Positions 7,548-12,978 of a DNA stretch of 15,411 nucleotides are shown in pieces; position 1 is the first letter of the stretch, and each line of letters opens with the position of its first letter. The stretch spans positions 1-15,411 of the forward strand of contig JAZRXB010000107.1 of assembly GCA_045600005.1 (NCBI GenBank). Reading direction: 5' to 3'. Below the pieces are notes generated by a model, which did not search any database, was not told the origin of the DNA, and saw nothing but the letters and a program-made list of their open reading frames with translations. The stretch comes from Flemingiibacterium sp045600005 (GTDB taxonomy: Bacteria; Bacillota; Clostridia; Oscillospirales; CAG-272). A program made the translations under genes and the position numbers.

Positions 7548-8486
7548 TTATTCGACCGGAACGGGAACCGAGTCGATGATGTAGTCGATGATGTTTTCGC
7601 TCGGATCGGTGACGCGGCCGGAGGACTGCGAACGGGTGATGATGCGGTGCGCCAGCACCGGAACGGCGACGGCCTTCACGTCGTCGGGCAGGACGAAATC
7701 GCGTCCTTCGATGGCGGCGACCGCCTGCGCGGCGCGAAGAAGGGACAGCGTTCCGCGCGGCGACACGCCCAGACGGATGCGTTCGCTTTCACGGGTCGCG
7801 GCGGCGATGCGGACGACGTATTCCGAAAGCCGTTCGCTGACGTGGATCTCGCGCACGGCGAGCATGGCCGCCGTAACGTCCTCCTTATGGCAGACCGGCT
7901 CGAGCGAGTCGAGCGGGCTGACGCGGACGTGACCGGTGAGGATGGCTTTTTCGGCTTCGGGAGAGGGGTAGCCGAGCGTGAGCTTCATGAGGAAGCGGTC
8001 GATCTGCGCTTCGGGGAGAGGGAAGGTTCCCTGCGATTCGATGGGGTTTTCAGTGGCGACGACGAAGAAGGGCTTTTCGAGCGGATAGGTCATGCCGTCG
8101 ACCGAGACCTGACGCTCCTCCATCGCTTCGAGCAGAGCGGACTGCGTGCGCGGCGTGGTGCGGTTGATCTCGTCGGCAATGACGATATTGGCGAAGAGCG
8201 GTCCGCGCCGGAAGACGAATTCGGAGGATTTCTGATCGTAGTAATTGATGCCGGTGATGTCGCTGGGCAGAAGGTCGGGGGTGAACTGGATGCGGCGGAC
8301 CTCGCCGTCGATGGAGCGGGCAAGCGCTTTGGCGAGCGTGGTTTTGCCGGTTCCGGGGATATCGTCGAGCAGAACGTGTCCGCCCGCGAGGAGAGAAGCG
8401 ATGATGAGCCTGATCTTATCATCCTTGCCGTAGATGACCCGCCGGATATTGGCGGCGATATTTTCTGCGAGAGTCTGACAGTTCAT
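7548..8486 (-). CDS. MoxR-family AAA+ ATPase
   Basis: 312 residues, a typical length for the family. Walker A is IPGTGKTT at 43-50, Walker B is IVIADE at 101-106, sensor 1 is the Asn in ATENP at about 147, and the C-terminal lid carries SPRGTLSLLRAAQ with the sensor-2 arginine. The FPLPEAQIDRF motif near 155-165 is diagnostic of MoxR proteins. These are cytosolic chaperone-like ATPases that work with DUF58 or VWA partners to mature specific protein complexes; the client here is unknown. It is the first gene of the operon, 36 nt downstream of a perfect sigma-A promoter. The ATG at 8486 is preceded by AAGG about 8 nt upstream. Confidence 0.95.
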   Translation of the reverse strand: MNCQTLAENIAANIRRVIYGKDDKIRLIIASLLAGGHVLLDDIPGTGKTTLAKALARSIDGEVRRIQFTPDLLPSDITGINYYDQKSSEFVFRRGPLFANIVIADEINRTTPRTQSALLEAMEERQVSVDGMTYPLEKPFFVVATENPIESQGTFPLPEAQIDRFLMKLTLGYPSPEAEKAILTGHVRVSPLDSLEPVCHKEDVTAAMLAVREIHVSERLSEYVVRIAAATRESERIRLGVSPRGTLSLLRAAQAVAAIEGRDFVLPDDVKAVAVPVLAHRIITRSQSSGRVTDPSENIIDYIIDSVPVPVE

Positions 8487-8521
8487 GGTCGGTACCTTGA
8501 CCTTTCGGCTGAATTTTCTCT

Positions 8522-8550
8522 ATTATATCATATGTTTTCTGCCTTGTCAA
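8522..8550 (-). promoter_or_regulatory. Perfect consensus promoter of the MoxR operon
   Basis: On the minus strand: -35 TTGACA (8545-8550), a 17-nt spacer and -10 TATAAT (8522-8527), identical to the sigma-A consensus. Predicted start near 8515 leaves a leader of about 30 nt. Such a promoter would normally be strong unless repressed. Confidence 0.92.
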
Positions 8551-8569
8551 GAGCATCCGGCAAAAATGC

Positions 8570-8581
8570 GTTCACGTGAAC
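8570..8581. promoter_or_regulatory. 12-bp perfect palindrome upstream of the MoxR promoter
   Basis: GTTCACGTGAAC reads the same on both strands. It lies 19 bp upstream of the MoxR -35 box and about 70 bp upstream of the -35 of the divergent CD3324 promoter. Size and symmetry suit a dimeric regulator; which one is not visible. Confidence 0.35.
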
Positions 8582-8619
8582 CGATTATGCAATAATATAA
8601 TTTTATACGAAAACGATCG

Positions 8620-8651
8620 GTGATAAAAAACGGATTTATCCGAATTATCAC
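8620..8651. repeat. Nested inverted repeat between the divergent promoters
   Basis: GTGATAA (8620-8626) and TTATCAC (8645-8651) are exact reverse complements and enclose CGGA-TTTA-TCCG (8631-8642). No T-run follows on the plus strand. The right arm abuts the -35 box of the CD3324 promoter, so an operator is more likely than a terminator. Confidence 0.4.
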
Positions 8652-8680
8652 TTGAAAAACGGAGGAAAAGATGGTATCAT
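8652..8680 (+). promoter_or_regulatory. Sigma-A promoter of the CD3324-family transcript
   Basis: -35 TTGAAA (8652-8657), a 17-nt spacer and -10 TATCAT (8675-8680). Transcription should start near 8687, which is the first base of a 7-bp hairpin. Confidence 0.75.
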
Positions 8681-8686
8681 GTTATT

Positions 8687-8903
8687 GCGGTCCGAACCAC
8701 GGGACCGCGAATACGGTCAGAGAAAGGAGTGGTGCGGAAATGACAGCGAATAAGGTGGTTTTGGTATAACACCGGGTTGAGACTCCAACGGGACGGAGAT
8801 CCGCGCGTTATACCCCTTCACCGGGACCGGAACGGTTTCACAGGACCCGAAAGGCTCCGGTGAAGGCTTTGTAAAATCCGGTATAACGAGAGGAGAACGC
8901 AAA
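8687..8903 (+). promoter_or_regulatory. Long structured 5' leader of the CD3324-family gene
   Basis: About 217 nt separate the predicted transcript start from the GTG start codon. It holds: a 5'-terminal hairpin, GCGGTCC (8687-8693) with GGACCGC (8702-8708); a 9-codon mini-ORF (8740-8769); segment GTTATACC (8807-8814), which can pair either with GGTATAAC at 8763-8770 or with GGTATAAC at 8880-8887 (9 bp there if the flanking C-G is counted); and a 10-bp hairpin, CCTTCACCGG (8815-8824) with CCGGTGAAGG (8857-8866). The downstream GGTATAAC ends 3 nt before the AGGAGA ribosome binding site. No named riboswitch was recognised. The arrangement suggests attenuation or translational control; this is inference. 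Confidence 0.5.
8740..8769 (+). CDS. Nine-residue leader peptide candidate
   Basis: ATG at 8740 opens a 9-codon frame (MTANKVVLV) ending in TAA at 8767-8769. AAGGAG at 8724-8729 lies 10 nt upstream, slightly long but workable. The stop codon falls within the GGTATAAC segment that can pair with GTTATACC at 8807, so ribosomes terminating here would cover that segment. The peptide has no run of one amino acid, so there is no obvious amino-acid sensor. It may be a chance frame. Confidence 0.35.
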   Translation: MTANKVVLV

Positions 8904-9203
8904 GTGGCTTATCGAAACGCAGCCGACGTTCTGCCTGCCGAGCTGATCGAGGAAATACGGAAGTATATGGACGGCGGGCTGCTGTACATCCCGTCCGGCA
9001 CGGACAAGCGGGAATGGGGACTGCTCAGCGGCGCAAAGGAAAAGTACGACCGTCGCAACCGCGAGATCCGCGAACGCTTCCGCGGCAGAGAATCGGTCGA
9101 AGAGCTGGCGCGTCAGTATTTTCTCTCTCCCGAAAGCATCCGCAAGATCGTTTACGGCGGCTGTCCGGAGGAAGAAGCAGAGAGAAAAAAAGTAACTTCA
9201 TGA
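8904..9203 (+). CDS. CD3324-family HTH protein
   Basis: 99 residues. The N-terminal YRNAADVLPAELIEEIRKYM, the GLLYIP segment, and a C-terminal helix-turn-helix at about 63-84 (SVEELARQYFLSPESIRKIV) match the CD3324 family, small Mor-like putative DNA-binding proteins common in Firmicutes. The function of the family is not established; transcription regulation is inferred from the helix-turn-helix. The start is GTG at 8904, with AGGAGA at 8891-8896 placed 7 nt upstream; the frame stays open back to a TGA at 8778 but offers no ATG, GTG or TTG in that stretch. It is preceded by a long structured leader and followed by a clear terminator, so it is a single-gene unit. Because it is divergent from the MoxR operon, it could regulate that promoter, but nothing proves it. 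Confidence 0.8.
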   Translation: MAYRNAADVLPAELIEEIRKYMDGGLLYIPSGTDKREWGLLSGAKEKYDRRNREIRERFRGRESVEELARQYFLSPESIRKIVYGGCPEEEAERKKVTS

Positions 9204-9237
9204 CCCAAACGCATCGGTTGGATAAGTAAAGTAAATG

Positions 9238-9284
9238 AAAATACCTGCTGAAAAGAGAAAAAACTCCGATCAGCAGGTATTTTT
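9238..9284 (+). terminator. Terminator of the CD3324-family gene
   Basis: AAAATACCTGCTGA (9238-9251) and its exact complement at 9270-9283 form a 14-bp stem around an A-rich 18-nt loop. The T-run 9280-9284 directly enters the first unit of the hairpin array. Confidence 0.85.
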
Positions 9285-9497
9285 GCCCTGACGGGCAGGT
9301 GATGTCTGTCCTGACGGGCAGGTGATGTTATGCCTTGCAGCATAGTGATGTTTGCCCTTGCGGGCAAGTTGATGTTATACCTTGCGGCATAGTGATGTTT
9401 GCCCTTGCGGGCAAGTGATGTTATATCTTGCGGCATAGTGATGTTTTGCGGCGATGCCGCAAAGTGATGTGATGTGTCCCGCGAAGCGGAACACATC
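9283..9497. repeat. Array of nine small hairpins with 23-nt period and GTGATGTT linkers
   Basis: Unit starts: 9283, 9306, 9329, 9352, 9376, 9399, 9422, 9445 and 9471. The steps between the first eight are 23, 23, 23, 24, 23, 23 and 23 nt; the 24 comes from one inserted T in the linker at 9368-9376. Each of units 1-7 is a 16-nt inverted repeat with a TGAC or TTGC loop (e.g. TTGCCC-TTGC-GGGCAA at 9352 and 9399), joined by the constant linker GTGATGTT. Units alternate between a TTGCCC-type arm (2, 4, 6) and a TATGCC-type arm (3, 5, 7). Unit 8 (TTTGCGGC-GAT-GCCGCAAA, 9445-9463) is a perfect 8-bp stem, and unit 9 (9471-9497) is a 12-position stem with one mismatch. It lies between the CD3324 terminator and the dapL promoter. 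No protein product is supported because the period is not a multiple of three. I do not recognise a named repeat family. Confidence 0.85.
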
Positions 9498-9523
9498 GTT
9501 TGGGCGTGTTCCGCGACTTTTTT
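9486..9523 (+). terminator. Terminator overlapping the last array hairpin
   Basis: GCGGAACAC (9486-9494) pairs perfectly with GTGTTCCGC (9506-9514) around an 11-nt loop, followed by GAC and TTTTTT (9518-9523). The left arm is also the right arm of array unit 9, so the two structures exclude each other. Confidence 0.7.
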
Positions 9524-9556
9524 CGGAAAAAAATCCCCGCGTTAATAAATTATCTC

Positions 9557-9585
9557 TTGAATCCCGCACCAAGGTATGATATAAT
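9557..9585 (+). promoter_or_regulatory. Sigma-A promoter of dapL
   Basis: -35 TTGAAT (9557-9562), a 17-nt spacer and -10 TATAAT (9580-9585). Predicted start near 9592, giving a leader of about 46 nt. Confidence 0.82.
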
Positions 9586-9637
9586 TAACCGAATCTTTAT
9601 TTTTTCCTGAATTAACATAGTAAAGGTGGAAACTGTC

Positions 9638-10822
9638 ATGAAAATCAATCGTCATTATCTCGATCTCAGCGAAAGCTATCTTTTCTCCGAAATCGCAAAG
9701 CGCACCGCCGCGTTCCGTGAAGCGCATCCCGAAGCCGACATCATCAAGCTCGGCATCGGCGACGTCACCCTTCCGCTCTGCGGCGCGGTCGTCGAAGCCT
9801 TCGGCGCGGGCGTGGAGGAAATGGGCAGAAAGGAGACCTTCCGCGGTTACGGTCCCGAACAGGGCTACGATTTCCTGCGGGACGCCGTCCGTGATTACTA
9901 CTGTTCCGAAGACGGCGTGACGCTCGATTCCTCCGAAATTTTCGTTTCGGACGGCGCCAAGAGCGACCTTGGCAACATTCTCGACCTGTTCTCCGCCGAC
10001 AACACCGTTCTGGTCCCCGACCCGGTCTATCCGGTCTATGTCGACACGAACGTCATGGAGGGCAGAAAGCTCGTCTACATGAAGGGCTGCGCCGAGAACA
10101 GCTTCCTCCCGATGCCCGACGATTCGGTCGACGCCGATCTCATCTATCTCTGCTCGCCGAACAATCCGACCGGCGCGGCATACAACCATGAGCAGCTGAA
10201 AAAGTGGGTCGGATACGCGCTGAAAAAGAACGCGCTGATCCTCTTCGACGCGGCTTACGAAGCGTTCGTACAGTCGGAGGAGCTGGTCCGCTCGATCTAT
10301 GAGATCGAAGGCGCGAAGAACTGTGCGATCGAATTCTGCTCCTTCTCAAAGATCGCGGGCTTTACCGGCACGCGCTGCGGCTGGACGGTCGTTCCGAAGA
10401 CGCTGGTCTATGACGGCACGATGCTCAACAGGCTGTGGCTCCGCCGTCAGACCACGAAGTTCAACGGCGTGTCCTACCCGGTACAGAAGGCGGCGGCAGC
10501 CGTTTTCACGGCAGAGGGCAGACGTCAGACCGCGGAAAATCTTCAGTATTACAGAGAGAACGCCAAGGTCATCACCGCGGCGCTCGACGAGCTGGGCATC
10601 TGGTACACCGGCGGCGTCAACTCTCCCTACATCTGGCTGAAATGCCCGAACGGGATGAAGTCGTGGGAATTCTTCGATCTGCTTCTGATGAAGGCGAACG
10701 TCATCGGCACGCCCGGCGTAGGCTTCGGCGAAATGGGCGAGGGCTTCTTCCGCCTGACCGCGTTCGGCGACCATGAGCGCACGAAGGAAGCGGCAGAGCG
10801 CTTAAAGAAGCTGCTCGGCTGA
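9638..10822 (+). CDS. dapL: LL-diaminopimelate aminotransferase
   Basis: 394 residues, a fold-type I PLP aminotransferase. It converts tetrahydrodipicolinate with glutamate to LL-diaminopimelate in one step, bypassing the succinylase or acetylase branches, and so supplies lysine and the peptidoglycan diamino acid. Visible family marks: N-terminal IKLGIGDVTLPL (36-47), substrate loop TFRGYGPEQGY (67-77), DPVYPVY (128-134), SPNNPTG (173-179), FDAAYEAF (203-210) and the PLP-lysine motif SFSKIAGFTGTRCGW with Lys238. These are distinctive of DapL rather than aspartate aminotransferase. The ATG at 9638 is preferred over the in-frame GTG at 9626 because AAAGGTGG (9622-9629) lies 8 nt upstream and overlaps that GTG. 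It has its own promoter; glutamate from GdhA would be its amino donor. Confidence 0.94.
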   Translation: MKINRHYLDLSESYLFSEIAKRTAAFREAHPEADIIKLGIGDVTLPLCGAVVEAFGAGVEEMGRKETFRGYGPEQGYDFLRDAVRDYYCSEDGVTLDSSEIFVSDGAKSDLGNILDLFSADNTVLVPDPVYPVYVDTNVMEGRKLVYMKGCAENSFLPMPDDSVDADLIYLCSPNNPTGAAYNHEQLKKWVGYALKKNALILFDAAYEAFVQSEELVRSIYEIEGAKNCAIEFCSFSKIAGFTGTRCGWTVVPKTLVYDGTMLNRLWLRRQTTKFNGVSYPVQKAAAAVFTAEGRRQTAENLQYYRENAKVITAALDELGIWYTGGVNSPYIWLKCPNGMKSWEFFDLLLMKANVIGTPGVGFGEMGEGFFRLTAFGDHERTKEAAERLKKLLG

Positions 10823-10839
10823 ATCTATCCGGATGGAAA

Positions 10840-10941
10840 CCTCTGAAAATCAGGCTCACAGCTGATTTTCAAGGGCGTCTTTATCACAGGGCAGCCTCTG
10901 AAAATTCGGGAAGAAGAAAAAACGATCCTGCGGATTTTCAG
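10840..10941 (+). repeat. Four alternating CTGAAAAT / ATTTTCAG arms after dapL
   Basis: TGAAAATCAG (10844-10853) and CTGATTTTCA (10862-10871) form a perfect 10-bp hairpin 21 nt after the dapL stop; a weak T-stretch (TCTTTAT) follows near 10879, so this may be the dapL terminator. A second pair, CTGAAAAT (10898-10905) and ATTTTCAG (10934-10941), repeats the motif, and CCTCTGAAAAT occurs twice (10840, 10895). Arms from the two pairs can also pair with each other. Confidence 0.55.
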
Positions 10942-10948
10942 CGGCCGC

Positions 10949-11025
10949 CATAATAAAATATTTTTCGTCCGCGTCAGGAAATTTCGCAAAAATGCTTGAC
11001 CGCGGGCGAAAAATATTGTATAATG
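10949..11025. repeat. 25-bp imperfect inverted repeat spanning the M23 gene promoter
   Basis: The 25 bases at 10949-10973 and the reverse complement of 11001-11025 agree at 22 of 25 positions. The inner 17 (10957-10973 with 11001-11017) differ at one position only. The arms are 27 nt apart. The right arm runs from the last base of the -35 box to just past the -10 box of the downstream promoter. Confidence 0.8.
10996..11024 (+). promoter_or_regulatory. Sigma-A promoter of the M23-domain gene
   Basis: -35 TTGACC (10996-11001), a 17-nt spacer and -10 TATAAT (11019-11024). Predicted start near 11031. Confidence 0.85.
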
Positions 11026-11070
11026 ATAATGTGGGTAACTGACTATATCCGGAAAGAAGGTTTGCAGATT

Positions 11071-12699
11071 TTGAAAGTTACGGCGAAAACCGTTCTGATC
11101 GCGATCGTCTGTGTGATCGCCATGTTCATTCCGACCTATGTTGCGATCGGAAGCTACATGATGGCTCAGAAATCACCCGTCGATGAAAAGAGCGTGACGA
11201 GCCTGACCATCGTCGACCCGAACGGAACCGAATATAAACTCGACGCGCAGGACAGCGAAGGCTCCAAAGCCATCACGGATTTCATCGAGCTGAACAACCG
11301 CTCCGTCGCACAGCGTTCGCTGCCCGACCCGCTCAAGGATTCCGATTACTTTGAGTTCCGTTATTTCAGCTACGGGCGCGACAATGTGTATAAATATTAC
11401 TTCTCGCGCAGCACGTCGGACGCCTACTATGTAGACAACAACGGCAATGCGTTCAAGATCGGTTCGGCGGACGCTTCCGCGTTCCTCTCCTCCACCTATG
11501 CGCGCTGTCTCTACACGACGACCGCTTTCCCGACCATGCAGGTCGCGGGCGAGGTGATGAACCCCGTCAACGCCGAGTGGATCTACCAGTCCTACGGCGG
11601 AAACTACATTTCGATGGAGGATCTCCCCATCGGCGAGCTGACAGAGCGCGTATACCGCATGAAGGGCGCGTTCAGCATCAGCTTTGACGATCAGCCGGAT
11701 TATCTGAACGTCTCCATCAGCGACGCGAACGGCGAGATCTTCAACGACAGCTACGATAAGATCGCGAATGCGGACATCGAAGGCAAGCTCATCGACGTCG
11801 TGGTCAACGCCGAATGGCGGGAGACCGACACGAAGACCTGTTACGGTTCCGCCACCTACAAATTCAAGGCAAAGATCCTGCTTCCCGCCGTCTTCTATCT
11901 GGGCGAGCAGGCGATCGAACCCGGCGAATTCGTCGTCGTTTCGGCGAAGAACGTGGACGATCCCGCGACCATCGAATTCCGCTCCGAGCCTGACCTCGGC
12001 TTTGAACCGACCTTCTTCGCAGACGGCGAATACGTCCGCGCACTGGTTCCGGTGAACTGCGAATACACCGGCTCGTCGGTGAAGTTCATCTGCACCTACG
12101 GCGAAGTGACGCAGGAAATGACGCTGAACATCACGCCGAAGGTCTTCAAGCAGGTCACGGCGAATATCAGCAACGCGATCGTCAGCCAGACCCGCACCGC
12201 ATCCACGCTTCAGGCGTTTGACGACGCGATGGATCCGATCATTGACGTCACCTCCGAGACGCCGCTGTGGGACGGTCTGTTCCTTGAAGGCGCGACGGAA
12301 GTCAATAAGAAGATGTTCCTCAACACCGGCTTCGGTCTGTACCGCACGATCTCCGTCACCGGCGAGACCTACCGTCATCAGGGCGTCGATTATGTCGGTG
12401 AAAACGGACTGGACGTTCAGGCTGTCAACAACGGCAAGGTCGTCTTTGTCGGCTACCTCGATCTCTCCGGTTATACGGTCGTCATCGACCACGGCTGGGG
12501 ACTCAAGAGCTGGTACTGCCACCTCGGCTCCACCGCCGTTTCGCTCGGCGACACGGTGACGAAGGGCGATGTGGTCGGCTATGTCGGCACGACCGGTTTC
12601 ACGGCAACGGCGGCGGTCCACATCGGACTGGCAGTTTACGATGTTCCGGTATGCCCGTATTCTCTCTGGGACGAAGGCATTATCATGACGAACAACTGA
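11071..12699 (+). CDS. Membrane-anchored M23 (LytM-like) domain protein with altered zinc motif
   Basis: 542 residues from the TTG at 11071. A single hydrophobic segment (about 7-27) anchors the protein, with the rest outside the membrane. The middle region is beta-rich and not recognised, except for an Ig-like stretch near 290-375 (AIEPGEFVVVSAKNVDD and on). The C-terminus (about 425-535) is a peptidase M23 fold: HQGVD gives the HxxxD ligands His436 and Asp440, His484 lies in YCHLG, and VHIGLAV replaces the usual HLHFE, so His517 is kept but the last zinc ligand is Gly519. It may be an inactive LytM-fold scaffold. Start choice: all upstream in-frame ATGs lie in or beside the -10 box, before the predicted transcript start, so TTG at 11071 with AGAAGG (11055-11060) 10 nt upstream is the best option; TTG at 11062 is too close to that site. 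A strong terminator follows. Confidence 0.82.
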   Translation: MKVTAKTVLIAIVCVIAMFIPTYVAIGSYMMAQKSPVDEKSVTSLTIVDPNGTEYKLDAQDSEGSKAITDFIELNNRSVAQRSLPDPLKDSDYFEFRYFSYGRDNVYKYYFSRSTSDAYYVDNNGNAFKIGSADASAFLSSTYARCLYTTTAFPTMQVAGEVMNPVNAEWIYQSYGGNYISMEDLPIGELTERVYRMKGAFSISFDDQPDYLNVSISDANGEIFNDSYDKIANADIEGKLIDVVVNAEWRETDTKTCYGSATYKFKAKILLPAVFYLGEQAIEPGEFVVVSAKNVDDPATIEFRSEPDLGFEPTFFADGEYVRALVPVNCEYTGSSVKFICTYGEVTQEMTLNITPKVFKQVTANISNAIVSQTRTASTLQAFDDAMDPIIDVTSETPLWDGLFLEGATEVNKKMFLNTGFGLYRTISVTGETYRHQGVDYVGENGLDVQAVNNGKVVFVGYLDLSGYTVVIDHGWGLKSWYCHLGSTAVSLGDTVTKGDVVGYVGTTGFTATAAVHIGLAVYDVPVCPYSLWDEGIIMTNN

Positions 12700-12714
12700 G
12701 CCGGACAACGGCAG

Positions 12715-12792
12715 AAAATCCCCGGTCAGACGCGGTGGACCCGCACGCGGAGAACCCGCACGCGGAGGCTCCGCATTTGACCGGGGATTTTT
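12715..12792 (+). terminator. Terminator of the M23-domain gene with repeats in its loop
   Basis: AAAATCCCCGGTCA (12715-12728) and its exact complement at 12778-12791 form a 14-bp stem, followed by TTTTT (12788-12792). The 49-nt loop contains a 14-nt tandem repeat, ACCCGCACGCGGAG at 12739-12752 and 12754-12767, each copy able to fold a small CCG/CGG hairpin. Confidence 0.85.
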
Positions 12793-12848
12793 CGCTGAGC
12801 GTACAGCAGTCTGCCGGGTACAGAGCCTGAGCGGGCGGCGTGTAGAGA

Positions 12849-12874
12849 GCCGTGCATATCGGAAGATATACGGC
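12849..12874. repeat. Small inverted repeat in the M23-MATE intergenic region
   Basis: GCCGT and ATATC on the left pair with GATATACGGC (12865-12874) with a 2-nt GC bulge and a GGAA loop. Apart from this and the two flanking terminators I see nothing in 12793-12923. Confidence 0.4.
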
Positions 12875-12923
12875 AAAGATACCACGAACCTTGCGTATAT
12901 GAGATAAACTCTGCATAACGAAC

Positions 12924-12970
12924 AAAAAAGCCGCCGGGAAGCTCTCGGAAAAGAGCTCCCCGGCGGCTTT
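12924..12970 (-). terminator. Terminator of the MATE transporter gene
   Basis: AAAGCCGCCGGG (12927-12938) pairs with CCCGGCGGCTTT (12959-12970); the stem continues with AGCTCT (12940-12945) and AGAGCT (12952-12957) around CGGAAA. On the minus strand it starts 9 nt after the stop and is followed by six T residues (complement of 12924-12929). Confidence 0.9.
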
Positions 12971-12978
12971 CCGCGATG

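Noticed and set aside
6096..8579. Very long plus-strand open frame (about 827 codons) antisense to the MoxR and DUF58 genes
   Set aside because: It is a GC-rich reverse-frame shadow: charged, low-complexity product rich in Asp, Arg and Val, no recognisable domain, while the minus strand encodes clear conserved proteins.
8696..8712. T-box-like string (CCACGGGACCGCGAA)
   Set aside because: It lacks the full conserved T-box sequence and specifier stem, and is simply the right arm of the 5' hairpin at 8687-8708; the downstream gene is not an aminoacyl-tRNA or amino-acid gene.
8781..8903. N-terminal extension of the CD3324-family protein
   Set aside because: The frame is open back to a TGA at 8778 but contains no ATG, GTG or TTG, and the GTG at 8904 has a well-placed ribosome binding site and family-typical N-terminus.
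9152..9496. Minus-strand open frame through the hairpin array
   Set aside because: The 23-nt period is not a multiple of three, the encoded peptide has no family resemblance, and the frame runs backwards through a terminator and into the CD3324 gene.
9283..9497. CRISPR-like repeat array
   Set aside because: The period is 23 nt, each unit is itself an inverted repeat, the linker is constant and there are no unique spacers or cas genes nearby.
10996..11070. Longer N-terminus of the M23-domain protein
   Set aside because: The upstream in-frame start codons lie in the -35/-10 region, before the predicted transcript start.
11173..12885. Long minus-strand frame antisense to the M23-domain gene
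   Set aside because: Same shadow pattern; Arg/Val/Asp-rich product without motifs, and it reads through the terminator at 12715-12792.
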